In this document: in pieces, positions 26,898 to 37,280 of the stretch | How positions within the stretch are numbered: the stretch's first letter is position 1 | Layout of the letters: each line of letters begins with the position of its first letter | Origin: JAPPHA01 sp963664045 | GTDB taxonomy: Bacteria; Pseudomonadota; Alphaproteobacteria; Rhodobacterales; Rhodobacteraceae | Reading direction: 5' to 3' | Assembly: GCA_963664045.2 (NCBI GenBank) | Contig: CAXXGT010000017.1 | Coordinates: 186,001-250,000, forward strand | Length of the DNA: 64,000 nt | The notes under the pieces: model-generated | Databases searched by the model: none | Seen by the model: the letters and a program-made list of their open reading frames with translations, nothing else | What the model was told of the DNA's origin: nothing | Program-made: the position numbers and the translations under genes

Positions 26898-29231
26898 TCA
26901 GGCCTTATCGCCTGGCCGGTTCAGCCGTTCCCTGATCTGTTCGCTCGTTTCCTTGGTCTCGTCAAGCGCCATCAGCAGTGGCGGGAGAAACAGGAAATCC
27001 GCCACGAGCGCAATGACGACGGTTATTCCCACGAGCAGGCCGAGCGCCTGATTGGTCGCCATCCCCGATGTTCCGAAAACCATGAATCCCAATGCGAACA
27101 CGATGGTCGTCGCGAACAAAGCCTTGCCCACCGTACGAAAGGCGGATTGAACGGATTCTGACGGCAGCAGCCCGCTCTTCCTTGCGTTCACGTACTTGGT
27201 CATGAAATGGATCGTGTCGTCGACGATGATGCCGAACGCTATGGCGGTGACAACGGATGCCGCGACGCCGACCTCTCCAACCAAGTACCCCCACAATCCC
27301 ATCGCCATTGCCGCAGGAACGAAGTTCGGTATCAGGCTGATCAGGCCAAGACGCACGCTTCTGAAAATCAGGAGCAGGAGCAGCGAGACGATGGCCATTG
27401 CCACGACGGTACCAACCAACATGCCGTGTATGTTCCGTTGTATGGAATTGGCTCCGACGACGGCAACGCCGGTTGCACGGCTTTCCAGGCCAGGGGCGTT
27501 TTGCCGGAACCAGGCCTGCGCACGGTCGTCGAGGTCGATCTTCTCGCGGGTGGACAGACTCTTCAATACGACCGTGACACGTGTTGAAGAGCGTTCGACA
27601 TCGATGAGATTGTTCAGGTCACGACCGACTGGCAGGGAAAACTCGTAGAGCAACAGGTACTGTGCGGCGAGATCAGGGTCGTCCGGAAGAGTGTAGAAGT
27701 CAGGGTCGTCTCCGTGCAGGTTCATGTTCAGGCGCTTCATGACGTCCGATATCGCGAAGACGTGAGCCACTTCCGGCTGTGCACGATACCACTCTGCGAA
27801 TGCATCGACCTGGCCCAGGTATTCGATATCCGTTATTCCGTCTTCCCGCCCGGCACTGAGCGAGTACTCGTACGTTTCCACACCGGTGAAATTCTCGCTT
27901 ATGAAATCCGTTGAACGCCGGAACTCGTAACTTTCATCGAGAAGTTCCAGCCAGTTCTCCTTGAGTTCGATCCGGGAGATGCCCGCAATGAGGACTATGA
28001 TCAGAATGCCGAAGGACCAGAGCAGGGTCGTGCGATATGACACGACAAACCGCCCGATCTGCTCGAAGAAGTCCAGCTTGCCGTCGCGCACGGGCCGGGC
28101 CCGCATGGGCATTATCGACAGGATAGCCGGCAGGAGCGTCACCGCGTAGACGAAGGCGCACAACACGCCGAATGCCACGATGTTGCCCATGACCTTGAAC
28201 GGCGGCATTTCGGCGAAATTCAGGCTGAGGAAACCGATCGCGGTCGTAAGGGACGTCAGGAAAACGGGCCAGGCGTTCGCCTGCGTGGAATGGATGGCCG
28301 CCTGCTTTCGGTCCATGCCCTGCCTCAATCCCGCTGCCACTCCTTCTATGATGTGCACTGAGTGCGCAACGGTCACCGCCATCAGGACGAACAGCGCCGC
28401 ACCGCTTTCACCAAACAGCTTCATGCCGGTCCAACCCGTGAATCCCAACGCGGACAGCATGACGGCAATCAGCATCAGGGCAATTGCGATCGTTCCCCAG
28501 ATCGAGCGCAGAAGAAGCAGGGCAACGAGGAGCATTGTCCCGAATGCGATGGGGCCGAGGATAGCCGTTTCATCGTTGATCGCGTCGCGCATGGCGCGAT
28601 TGAGGGGCAGTTCGCCCGTGACATGGTACTCGATGGCCGGATTCTCCTCCCGAGAAGAGGCGATCGTGGCAGCGAGGAAGTCCGTGACCTCCTCCTTGCC
28701 GAGTTCCCGGTCCTCGGGAAGCGTGACACTGACGACCAACCCGGCAACGCGGCCGTCCCTGGAAACGAAGCGCCCCGCGACTTCCATGGTTCCGAGCGCA
28801 ATTCTCTCGATGCGTTCCAGGTCGTCTTCGCCCAGGGAACCGGCGTCTGCGACAAGCGGTTCGACGACCAACTCGTCCTCGAAGCCCTCGCTGTGTGAAT
28901 AGTTCGTAATTGAATCGACGCGCGTGACGTAAGGCGTGTGCCAAAGCCGTTCGGTCAGTTCTTCGATGGCAACGAGCGCCTCCCGCGTGAATATGGTGCC
29001 GGATTTCGGCGCCACGGCGACGAGCGCCGAGTCGGAGAGGGCGTAGGTTTCTTCCAGCTGTTCGAGCGCGACGATGTGCGGATCATCCTGGCCAAAATGA
29101 TTTCGTACATCGACGTCGACGACAATAATGTTCCGGGCTCCCGCGGCGAGAGCCAGGATGACAAGAAAGGAGAACAGGACAGTAAGCCAGCGGCGACCCA
29201 CGACGAGCGCTGTGCAGGCTTCGAAACTCAT
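26898..29231 (-). CDS. RND-superfamily (MMPL/COG1033) exporter
   Basis: From ATG 29231 the product is 777 residues with the 2 x 6 helix plan of RND proteins. The first helix (RRWLTVLFSFLVILALAAGA) precedes a large periplasmic domain, and helix clusters follow with LFVLMAVTVAHSVHIIEGVAAG and VTAIAFGIIVDDTIHFMTKYV, the latter being the proton-relay helix with its Asp pair. Proteins of this group export lipids or hopanoids and are often linked to DUF1302/DUF1329 genes, as later in this window. A broken inverted copy of its C-terminal third lies at 30012-30838. Confidence 0.88.
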   Translation of the reverse strand: MSFEACTALVVGRRWLTVLFSFLVILALAAGARNIIVVDVDVRNHFGQDDPHIVALEQLEETYALSDSALVAVAPKSGTIFTREALVAIEELTERLWHTPYVTRVDSITNYSHSEGFEDELVVEPLVADAGSLGEDDLERIERIALGTMEVAGRFVSRDGRVAGLVVSVTLPEDRELGKEEVTDFLAATIASSREENPAIEYHVTGELPLNRAMRDAINDETAILGPIAFGTMLLVALLLLRSIWGTIAIALMLIAVMLSALGFTGWTGMKLFGESGAALFVLMAVTVAHSVHIIEGVAAGLRQGMDRKQAAIHSTQANAWPVFLTSLTTAIGFLSLNFAEMPPFKVMGNIVAFGVLCAFVYAVTLLPAILSIMPMRARPVRDGKLDFFEQIGRFVVSYRTTLLWSFGILIIVLIAGISRIELKENWLELLDESYEFRRSTDFISENFTGVETYEYSLSAGREDGITDIEYLGQVDAFAEWYRAQPEVAHVFAISDVMKRLNMNLHGDDPDFYTLPDDPDLAAQYLLLYEFSLPVGRDLNNLIDVERSSTRVTVVLKSLSTREKIDLDDRAQAWFRQNAPGLESRATGVAVVGANSIQRNIHGMLVGTVVAMAIVSLLLLLIFRSVRLGLISLIPNFVPAAMAMGLWGYLVGEVGVAASVVTAIAFGIIVDDTIHFMTKYVNARKSGLLPSESVQSAFRTVGKALFATTIVFALGFMVFGTSGMATNQALGLLVGITVVIALVADFLFLPPLLMALDETKETSEQIRERLNRPGDKA

Positions 29232-29604
29232 GTCGAATTGCCGACTTGCGAACTGGCCCCGGACATTGCGCCTCCCCTTGTCCAAGAATGGCGAATTGAA
29301 GCCCACCTATACAGCGAAACATCTCACAAAAGGAAGTTCAGAAGGATCGGAAGATTCCCCGCCATACGTAAGGCGAGATTCGCGCACGATCGCGAGATGC
29401 TTAGGTATCGCTGCCTGGCAACCGCCAACAGGTTCGACTGCGCGGGCCGCGCGGCCTGTCGTCGCATGGGCGGGCGCAAGGACAGGGCCTACCTCCGGAG
29501 ATGAAGTGCTCCCTTGTCATGCCGCCCTCACATGAAAGCCGCCCGAGGTCCGACACCGACAGCCGGGCAAGTATGCCGGACCCGGCACCGGGTGATGCGG
29601 CACG

Positions 29605-29618
29605 CCCGGAATTCCGGG
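29605..29618. repeat. Short palindrome CCCGGAATTCCGGG
   Basis: A perfect 14-base palindrome, with a second small inverted repeat (CCCGG-CA-CCGGG) just before it. Close variants occur at 39881-39895 (ACCCGGA-A-TCCGGGT) and 63587-63601 (CCCGGAA-T-TTCCGGG), all in gene-poor DNA. Confidence 0.5.
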
Positions 29619-29680
29619 TATGGCTGGCGAACTTCCCGAATTTGATGATCCGGATTGACGCAAGGCGGAGACATCGCTGG

Positions 29681-29782
29681 AAACCGTCGGAAAAAGGGTC
29701 CGTCATTGCCCGCGGCTGCCGTCCGGATGTCCAGCCGACCGACGTCTGCTCGAAAAAAAATGCCACGGCGCAGATTTCTCAT
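29681..29782. repeat. Dispersed repeat, copy 1 (about 100 bp)
   Basis: This segment aligns with 32211-32319. Shared blocks include AACCGTCG, the CCGTCATxGCCxGCGGC block, then CCAGCCGACCGACG, a run of seven or eight A residues, and a GCGCA-AT-CTCAT tail. Roughly three quarters of positions agree by eye. It lies just before the permease remnant at 29788. It may be a small mobile or RNA element, or a duplicated leader. Confidence 0.5.
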
Positions 29783-29787
29783 GAAGA

Positions 29788-30011
29788 ATGACGCGTACCG
29801 TAGATCAGCAGGGCTTCAAGAAGGAGCGACTGATCCTTTTCCTGGATTTCCTTTCTCTTGCTCCGACCCATGCTGTTGCGCTGCCGCATGGGCTGTTTCT
29901 CGCCGGCCTGATCCACGTGTTCATGTCCCGGGAAGCAGTCCTGAAGCACCTGCACCAGGACAGCCTGAAGTCGGTATCGCTCAATGCGGCGGTCGGTGTG
30001 CCCGTACCACA
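29788..30011 (+). pseudogene. YraQ/ArsP-like (DUF318) permease N-terminal remnant
   Basis: About 75 codons read FLAGLIHVFMSREAVLKHL and DSLKSVSLNAAVGVPVPH, closely resembling the first helix and GVPLPLCSCG approach of heavy-metal/arsenic permeases of the DUF318 family. The CSCG active region is lost because the sequence switches to RND exporter code at about 30012. This is a truncated gene fused to another remnant. Confidence 0.55.
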
Positions 30012-30838
30012 CATATGCAGGCGTTCCCCGATATCCTGAAGCGCCTGAACAAGAACATGCGCGGCGACGACCGGCTTTCTACCGGCTGCCCGAAGATCCG
30101 GCCGTCGCGGCGCAGTACCTGCTGCTCTACGAATTCTCTCTGCCGGTCGGCCGGGACCTGAACAACCGGATCGATGTCGGCAAATCCGCGACGCGCATGA
30201 CGGTCGTGCTCAACCGCTTGTCCTCGAAACGCCAGATCGCCCTCGACAGGCGGGCGCAGGCCTGGCTGGAGGAAAACGCCCATGACCTGATGACGGAAGC
30301 CACCGGTATTGCGGTCGCATTCGCTCATGTAACCCGGAGAAATATCGAGAACATGTTGCGCGGCACGATTACGGCCATGGCGGTTGTCTCGCTGCTGCTG
30401 TTTTTCATTTTCAAGAGCCTGCGTCTCGGCCTGATCAGCCTGATCCCCAATTTTTTGCCTGCGGCCATGGCCTTTGGACTGTGGGGTTATCTCATCGGTA
30501 GTGTCGGCATGGCAGCGTCGATCGTCACGGCCATAGCTTTCGGCATCGTCGTCGATGACACGATCCATTTCCTGACCAAATACGCCAGTGCACGGAAAGA
30601 AGGGCTTTTCCCGTCCGATTCGGTTCGCTCCGCGTTTCGCGCCGTTGGCCATACGTTGTGGACCACAACTGCCATTTTCGCCTTGGGATTCTTGGTCTTC
30701 ACTTTGTCAGGACTGATAAGCAACATGACGCTCGGCCTCCTGGTCGGGATCACGATCGTCATCGCGCTGGTCGCCGACTTCCTGCTCCTGCCGCCGTTGC
30801 TGCTGGCTCTCGACCGCGACTGGAAACGCCAGCCGTGA
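30012..30838 (+). pseudogene. RND exporter C-terminal fragment (partial inverted copy)
   Basis: The translation parallels the last third of the exporter at 26898-29231: DILKRLNKNMRGDD, then after a frameshift near 30075 FYRLPEDPAVAAQYLLLYEFSLPVG in pieces, VTAIAFGIVVDDTIHFLTKY, and VALVADFLLLPPLLLALD. It is on the opposite strand to the intact gene. All N-terminal helices are missing and a frameshift breaks the start, so no functional exporter can result. Confidence 0.8.
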
Positions 30839-32634
30839 CGGAGGGAGACCACCGAGACCGCCCGCCATCGACCCGCACAAGAGCAACCACCCCCACGCGG
30901 TTTGAGTTCTGTCGCGAAAGTAAAATGGTCACGTGCTTGTGCGGCGCGGAGACGTGACCTGACGGAGTCGACATTCTGATCCGTCCCGTCCTCCATCTCT
31001 GGTCCCGGGGCGGCGTCGGCACCGTTCGGGAGTTCGGCTTTTTCCGGAGGAGCCAGGCCCGCTGCGGTATGCGGATTTCAGGGCCCGATACGTTCCGGTC
31101 GGAAGCGGCACTGTGGAATCCACGGACAGTCTGCTGGTCGCGCAATGGATGAAGACATGCGGGCAGCGATGGGACTGGCGATGCAGTCAGGCCATCCTGT
31201 CCTACCGGGTTTCAACGAAATCCGGCCGTTTTGATGCCGCGTGGCGGCAGTTGCAGGCGTCAAGGGCGTGACGGCCGGCCGCCGGATCGCTTCCTGTCAG
31301 GAACGACAACAGTCGCCTGGTCGCGGCCGCGTAAGACCCCGGCAGCACTGCATAGGAACCATTGGCAAGAATCCCGCCATCCCGGAATCACTTCCGCTCT
31401 TTGGGGCTGCCTTCAACACTTTGCATAAGCTGTGTGATAACATCCAGCAGGGAGTTGTGACTGACCCTAATGTGGTATTCCGTCACCTCCGGGAAGTCAC
31501 GATTGGCTCCGACAGGCGGCACAGGCGGGCTCTCCCGACCGGGTGATTTCCGGATGCGTCCTGACGTTGTCGGGTTGGGGAGTGTCAGGTTGTTACGCAC
31601 TGACTCTCACCTCGTATGAATGTCGCGTTGCAGGATGACCTCCGGAATTCATGGGGTTTATGGCCGGGACTGCTGAGCCCCCGGACTTGACCTGGTGCCA
31701 CCTGCGGGCCGCAAGCGGATGTCGCACTATGGAATGGCAGTGTCAGTTCTTTACCAAAAAATATCATAAATGTCGAAATCAACATACACAATTTACACAA
31801 ATTCTCCTATTATTGTTTATTGTCGACGGAAGTAGCGACTCGCGCGCGGCGGCGCGGCGGGGCTAATTGATTTTACCGTGGGCCTGCGGCCACCGGTGTC
31901 GATTGTGGAGGGTGCGTTTGCCGATGGGCGTGAGGGGCCAAGGCCAGAACGATGCAATTGAGCGGAGCCGACACCCGTATCCGCGCATCGGACGGCTCAC
32001 TCCGACAGTCTCAGCGGCGTGCGTGTGGCGCTCGGTCATGTTTGCGCTTGCGGCCTGCGCGGCAGTTCCCGTCCCGAAATCCGACCTGCCCGTACGGACT
32101 GGCCACCGATGGCGGGGAGATGAATTCCGCCCGAGCCTGAAATACCCGCTGGGCCGGATGAAGTGCCTGATTCAAAATTTGAACCTTGAAAATCTATGCG
32201 TTTCAGAAAAAACCGTCGAAATCAGGAAAATGGACCCGTCATCGCCTGCGGCGGCCTTCCGGGTTTCCAGCCGACCGACGCCCGCACGCAAAAAAACGCG
32301 GCAGCGCAAATGGCTCATTTCTTGAGCAGCCTTGATCTAAGCCATGGCAATCTCTATGGTTTTTTTGTTCATGGAATGCGACAGATCAGGGCTGACCCTG
32401 AAATATGAAACCAGACTTCAAGAAGGAAAACATGTCATCAAAAAAGTCATTGAACGAGAGGATTTCGCAACAACTCCGCTCATTTCGTTTCCTGACTTTT
32501 AGGATCAGGTTTGAAATCGCCAGGAATCATGGGCATGACATGGATGGATTTTACCTTGTACCCGTCAGGTTGCGGGGGATTTCGATGTGCGGCGGATTTG
32601 ATGCAGCGCCAGAGGCCAGGATACGGAGGCTCAC
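30839..32634. other. Long gene-poor stretch
   Basis: About 1.8 kb without a convincing gene. It contains repeat copy 2 (32211-32319) and a striking AT-rich patch at 31745-31830 in otherwise GC-rich DNA. A short minus-strand frame near 31430-31520 (PEVTEYHIRVSHNSLLDVI) weakly resembles the EYHVTGELPLN segment of the RND exporter and may be a further remnant. The promoter of the DUF1302 operon should lie near its right end; none is obvious. Confidence 0.5.
32211..32319. repeat. Dispersed repeat, copy 2 (about 109 bp)
   Basis: This aligns with 29681-29782, differing by a 7-base insertion near its left part and scattered substitutions. It lies about 315 bases upstream of the DUF1302 gene. No open frame is kept in register between the two copies, so a coding role is unlikely. 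Confidence 0.5.
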
Positions 32635-34662
32635 ATGAGGAACGCACCTAGACGAGACACTGCCGGTCGTCCTTGCTTGAGAACGAGCGGCAAGTGGAAG
32701 ACCTGCTGTCAAGGCCGGGGAGTTTTCTCGAATCGCATCACATGTTCGCTAGGGTTGACGCTGGGCGCCATTGCCGTCGGGGGAATCTTGCTGGTGCTGC
32801 CGGCGTCGGCGATCGAGTTCGATGAAGGGGAATTGTGGGGCAGCCTGGATACCACGCTCTCGCACGGCCTGACATTCCGGGTCCAAAGGCGTAACGATGA
32901 GCTGGCCGGTGACATCAACGGCAACGACGGAAACCTCAACTATAAACGCGGTCTCGTCAGTAGCGCCTCGAAGCTCACGATGGATCTGGACATCAACACG
33001 AATGCCTTCGGTGCTTTTTTCAGGACCACCGGTTTCATTGATTTCGAAAACCAGAATGGAACCAGGGAACGCACGCCCTTGAGCGAAGCGGCGAAGGATG
33101 CAGTCGGCAAGGACTTCGAGTTGCTTGATGCCTACGTGACCACGGAGTTCGAAGCTGGCGATGCATTCGTTGACCTCCGGCTTGGGAAACACGTGCTCAA
33201 CTGGGGAGAGAGCACGTTCATCCCGAACGGGATCAATGCCATTAACCCCTTTGACGTGAGCAAGCTGAGGTTGCCGGGCTCTGAACTCCGGGAAGCGCTT
33301 CTTCCGGTCTCGATGGTGTCGGTGTCGGTTGCTCCGACTTACGCGTTGTCGCTGGAAGCGTTCTACCAGCTCGACTGGGCGGAGACCAAGATCGATCCTG
33401 TCGGAAGTTACTTCTCAAGTACCGATTATGCAGGACCGGGTGCAACGAAAGCAGTACTGACCACCGTCATGGAAGGGCTAATACCTGACAAGATTCTACA
33501 AGACCAAGGCTTCGGATTCGGGCCGCTGACTCCGGCCATCAATGCCGACCTTTCGGGGCAGGCCCCCCAGCTTGCGTTCGACCCGAACTTCGCATCCGTT
33601 TTGCGGGGTCCGGACCTGACTCCCAAGGACTCCGGGCAGTGGGGTCTCGCGTTGCGTTATTTGGCAGAGGAGCTCAACCAGACGGAGTTCGGCTTCTACT
33701 TCATCAACTATCACAGCCGCCTCCCGGTTGTGGGTGCGCGAACAGGAAGCAGGGAAGCGATCGAAGAAGGGCTTGCAGTTGTGCGTGCAGTGGGCGCGCC
33801 GGGTTCAACCACTAGTAGTCAAGCCCCTGGAGGCCTCCAGCAGGCTGCACAGATCGCAGGAGTGCTCGCGGTTGACCGATACGCAAAATCAGGAAACTAT
33901 TTCCTTGAATATCCATCTAACATTCAGCTCGTCGGCCTCAGCTTTAACACGGTTCTGGGCGCGTCAGGCTGGGCCCTCCAGGGCGAGTATTCGCTTCGCT
34001 TAGGTGCACCCCTGCAAAGGGCCGAACGCGAGGTACTTGCAGATGGCCTCGCTCCGATCGGAACGGCCCTATTTTTGTTGGGTTGCGTCGCCGACCAAAC
34101 GACGCCAAGGTGCGCCAGCGACCCGCAAACCGCACAAGCCACGTTGGATGGGTACGTCAATAATTATGAGCCAACGAAGGTCCCGGGTTATGAGGAGCGC
34201 AACGTAAGCCAGTTACAGGCCACGGCAACCAGGATTTTCGGGCCCACGCTTGGTGCCGACGCCCTTGTTTTCATAGGGGAAGCGGCCGTGATGCATGTCC
34301 ACAACATGCCGAACAAGCAGGAAAACCCCGTTGAGAGTCCTGCCGGCGGGATCCTCGCGACCGGAACCGCCGATGCGGATGCCACGTCGTGGGGATACCG
34401 GATTGCGGCACGTCTCGACTACAACAACGCGATCGGTTCGTTCAATCTCTATCCGTACACGCAGTTCCTGCACGACGTCAGCGGCAACAGCCCCTCGCCA
34501 ATCGGACCTTTCGTGGAAGGGCGGACCGGTCTCACGCTTGGCTTGCGAGCCGACCACCTCAGCAGCTGGCAGGCCGATCTCAACTACACGCGTTACGCCG
34601 GCGCCGGCAATGAGCTGAGCGACCGCGACTTCATCTCCGCATCCCTTAAGTATTCGTTCTGA
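32635..34662 (+). CDS. DUF1302-family outer-membrane porin-like protein
   Basis: ATG 32635 follows GGAGG with proper spacing. The 675-residue precursor has a long signal sequence (SLGLTLGAIAVGGILLVLPASA) and then IEFDEGELWGSLDTTLSHGLTFRVQ, the characteristic DUF1302 start. Further signatures are LRLGKHVLNWGESTFIPNGI and NPFDVSKLRLPGSELREALLPV, and the protein ends in an aromatic beta-strand with terminal Phe (LKYSF), typical of outer-membrane barrels. DUF1302 genes are co-inherited with DUF1329, YCF48-like and RND genes in bacteria degrading steroids, alkyl chains or hydrophobic aromatics, exactly the order here. It probably forms the outer-membrane route for a hydrophobic compound. Confidence 0.9.
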   Translation: MRNAPRRDTAGRPCLRTSGKWKTCCQGRGVFSNRITCSLGLTLGAIAVGGILLVLPASAIEFDEGELWGSLDTTLSHGLTFRVQRRNDELAGDINGNDGNLNYKRGLVSSASKLTMDLDINTNAFGAFFRTTGFIDFENQNGTRERTPLSEAAKDAVGKDFELLDAYVTTEFEAGDAFVDLRLGKHVLNWGESTFIPNGINAINPFDVSKLRLPGSELREALLPVSMVSVSVAPTYALSLEAFYQLDWAETKIDPVGSYFSSTDYAGPGATKAVLTTVMEGLIPDKILQDQGFGFGPLTPAINADLSGQAPQLAFDPNFASVLRGPDLTPKDSGQWGLALRYLAEELNQTEFGFYFINYHSRLPVVGARTGSREAIEEGLAVVRAVGAPGSTTSSQAPGGLQQAAQIAGVLAVDRYAKSGNYFLEYPSNIQLVGLSFNTVLGASGWALQGEYSLRLGAPLQRAEREVLADGLAPIGTALFLLGCVADQTTPRCASDPQTAQATLDGYVNNYEPTKVPGYEERNVSQLQATATRIFGPTLGADALVFIGEAAVMHVHNMPNKQENPVESPAGGILATGTADADATSWGYRIAARLDYNNAIGSFNLYPYTQFLHDVSGNSPSPIGPFVEGRTGLTLGLRADHLSSWQADLNYTRYAGAGNELSDRDFISASLKYSF

Positions 34663-34676
34663 GGTCCCACGAGGTC

Positions 34677-36056
34677 ATGACCGTCATGAAAAACAAGAAT
34701 TCGATTGCAAAACACTTCTGTGCTGCACTTGTCCTCGGGTGCATTTTTGCCACTCCCGCAGTGGCCGAAATCTCCGCCAGCGAGATCGCGCGACTGGGAC
34801 GAGACCTGACGCCGCTCGGTGGCGTGCGGGCCGGGAACGCCGCGGGTACCATTCCGGCATGGAACGGCGGCATAACGAGGCCGCCGTCAGGATATTCCGT
34901 CGGCGAACACCACCGCGATCCTTTCGCCCGGGACAAGCCGCTCTTCGTCATCAACGCCGGCAACCTCGACAGGTATCGCGACCGGCTCACGGTGGGGCAC
35001 CAGCGCATGCTGAGAGCCTATCCGAGCTTCAACATGCCGGTCTATCCGACCCGGCGCAGCGCGTCGGCCCCGAAACGGATCTACGACGCCACCAGGCGTG
35101 TCGCCGCCACCGCAAGGCTGGTGGATGGCGGCAACGGGGTGGCAAACTCGGTGATCGGGATCCCGTTCCCTGTCCCGAAGAACGGCCTCGAGGTGATCTG
35201 GAACCACCTGCTCCGTTATCGGGGCGAGTCGGTTTCCTGCGTCATCGGACAGGCCGCGGTCACCCGCGGGGGCAGGTATACCCTCGTGAAGCAGAGCATC
35301 GAATCCGAACTCCGCTACTCGCTGCCGAACATGACGGTCGGGAAGCTCGGGAACACCATGATCCTGTTCAAGCAGAAGACGCTCGCGCCGGCGCGGCTCG
35401 CCGGTGACATCGTCCTCGTGCATGAGACCATCAACCAGGTTCGCGAGCCGCGCAACGCATGGACGTACAACCCTGGCCAACGCCGGGTGCGCCGCGCGCC
35501 GAACCTCGCCTACGACAACCCGGGGACCTCGTCCGACGGGCTGCGCACCGCCGACCAGCTGGACATGTTCAACGGGGCAGTGGACCGCTACGACTGGAAG
35601 CTCGTCGGAAAGCGCGAAATGTACGTGCCGTACAACTCGTACAGGCTGCACAGCGACAGGCTCTCGTTTTCAGACATCCTGAGGCCGCTGCATGTCAACC
35701 CGGAGCACCTGCGGTACGAACTGCATCGGGTCTGGGTGGTGGAAGCGACGCTCAAGTCGGGTGCGAGGCATATCTACAAGCGGCGGACCTTCTACGTCGA
35801 TGAAGACTCCTGGCAGATCCTGGTGGCCGACGTCTACGACAACCGTGATCAGCTGTGGCGGGTGTCCGAAGGTCATGTCATCAACTACTACGAAAAGCCC
35901 CTGATCTGGCCGACACTCGAGGTGCACACGGACCTTCAGGCGGGGCGGTACCTCGCCTTCGGGCTCGACAACGAGTTCCCGATGTGCACGTGGGACCGGA
36001 GGCTGAAGTCCCGGGACTTCACGCCGGCAGCGCTCCGCCGCGAAGGGCGGCGATGA
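34677..36056 (+). CDS. DUF1329-family periplasmic/outer-membrane lipid-associated protein
   Basis: A 459-residue precursor with a signal peptide (HFCAALVLGCIFATPAVA) and mature start EISASEIARLGRDLTPLGGVRAGN, classical for DUF1329. Other family features are IPAWNGGITRPPSGYSVG, HPYRRTFYVDEDSWQIL-like text (KRRTFYVDEDSWQILVADVYDNRDQLWRV in pieces) and MCTWDRRLKSRDFTPAALRR. The fold is LolA-like in the wider family, consistent with lipid handling. It follows the porin gene by 14 bases, so the two form an operon. The start could be ATG 34677 or 34686. Confidence 0.88.
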   Translation: MTVMKNKNSIAKHFCAALVLGCIFATPAVAEISASEIARLGRDLTPLGGVRAGNAAGTIPAWNGGITRPPSGYSVGEHHRDPFARDKPLFVINAGNLDRYRDRLTVGHQRMLRAYPSFNMPVYPTRRSASAPKRIYDATRRVAATARLVDGGNGVANSVIGIPFPVPKNGLEVIWNHLLRYRGESVSCVIGQAAVTRGGRYTLVKQSIESELRYSLPNMTVGKLGNTMILFKQKTLAPARLAGDIVLVHETINQVREPRNAWTYNPGQRRVRRAPNLAYDNPGTSSDGLRTADQLDMFNGAVDRYDWKLVGKREMYVPYNSYRLHSDRLSFSDILRPLHVNPEHLRYELHRVWVVEATLKSGARHIYKRRTFYVDEDSWQILVADVYDNRDQLWRVSEGHVINYYEKPLIWPTLEVHTDLQAGRYLAFGLDNEFPMCTWDRRLKSRDFTPAALRREGRR

Positions 36057-36140
36057 GGCGACGGGCGGCCGTCCACCGCCACAGGATACCATCGCGTCAC
36101 CCGGTCTCCACCGGGTGGCGGTACGCCGGACAGGAATGAC

Positions 36141-37280
36141 ATGAGTGTCGGCCTGATGCCGTTCTGGCTGGCGTTGCCCAGTTGGCAGCCGGTCGGGTCC
36201 AGCACGCCGGTCTTTCGACGTTTGCAGCAATTTTGCGCAATTTTCCGGATGATCTCGGGGTCGGTGCTTCCCGCATCCTCGGCGAGTCGGGGCAGGGAAG
36301 ATTCGGCGTGCAGGTTTCGCGGTTGGCGGATCACCGGTGCTGTCTGGGTCGCGATTGCGGTTTTGCCCGGACTCTTCATTTCGGCAGATGCTGGCGCGGA
36401 GGCCGGGGCTGACGCACCTCTGCCCGCAAGGCTGCTGCTGCTCGACGGTGCCATAGCCGGGTCGCGGATCATCGTCGTCGGCGAGCGTGGTCATATCCTC
36501 GTCTCTTCCGATGACGGGGCAAACTGGAAGCGGGCCAGGGTGCCGACCCGGGTCATGCTCACCGCCATATACATGCACGACGCGGAGACAGGTTGGGCGG
36601 TCGGACACGATGCGGTCATACTCCGCACCGCTGACGGCGGGGAGACCTGGACGAAAGTGCACGAAGCGCCGGAGGAGGAACTTCCCCTCCTGGACGTCTG
36701 GTTTCGCGACGGGCAAAGGGGACTTGCGGTCGGCGCATACGGTTATGCCCTCGCCACCGGGGACGGTGGCGAAACCTGGACCCCGCACGCCATCAGCGAG
36801 GACGACTTTCACCTGAACGCGCTGGTCCCGGCATCGGATCTGGAGACCGGGTCAGAACGGCTGTACATCGCGGCCGAAGCGGGCGTCATTTATCGCTCCG
36901 ATGACGGCGGGGAGACCTGGCGGGAGTTGCCGTCTCCCTACGCCGGATCGTGGTTCGGAGGACTCGTACTCGACGAGAACCAGGTGCTCCTGGCAGGCCT
37001 GCGTGGGCATCTGTTCCGTTCCGAAAACGGCGGCGACAGCTGGACGGAGATTCCCACGGGAACCCAGGCGACCCTGACGGGGGCCATCCGCCTTCCGTCG
37101 GGCGTGATCGTCGTCACGGGGCTGGAGGGAAGCGTGCTGACCAGCCGTGATGATGGCCGCAATGTCTCTTCCCGAAACCTGCAAACGCGCGAAGGGATTT
37201 CGACCTCTTTACCTCTTTCGGACGGCGCGACGCTCCTGATCGGTGAATTCGGCACCGTGCGATTGGCGCTCGGAGAGTAG
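36141..37280 (+). CDS. YCF48/BNR-repeat beta-propeller protein
   Basis: The 379-residue product carries a hydrophobic export segment (GAVWVAIAVLPGLFISADA) and then repeated DxGxxW blades: SDDGANWKR, TADGGETWTK, TGDGGETWT, SDDGGETWRE, SENGGDSWTE. This is the photosynthesis-system-II-assembly-factor (YCF48) type of propeller that accompanies DUF1302/DUF1329/RND genes. The role in such clusters is thought to be assembly of the transport machinery. The N-terminal 60 residues before the signal look atypical, so translation may start later. It lies in the same operon as its neighbours. Confidence 0.82.
   Translation: MSVGLMPFWLALPSWQPVGSSTPVFRRLQQFCAIFRMISGSVLPASSASRGREDSACRFRGWRITGAVWVAIAVLPGLFISADAGAEAGADAPLPARLLLLDGAIAGSRIIVVGERGHILVSSDDGANWKRARVPTRVMLTAIYMHDAETGWAVGHDAVILRTADGGETWTKVHEAPEEELPLLDVWFRDGQRGLAVGAYGYALATGDGGETWTPHAISEDDFHLNALVPASDLETGSERLYIAAEAGVIYRSDDGGETWRELPSPYAGSWFGGLVLDENQVLLAGLRGHLFRSENGGDSWTEIPTGTQATLTGAIRLPSGVIVVTGLEGSVLTSRDDGRNVSSRNLQTREGISTSLPLSDGATLLIGEFGTVRLALGE

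Noticed and set aside
31388..31600. Short minus-strand frame with weak likeness to an RND exporter segment
   Set aside because: The likeness covers about 20 residues only, so I mention it in the description of the region without calling a pseudogene.
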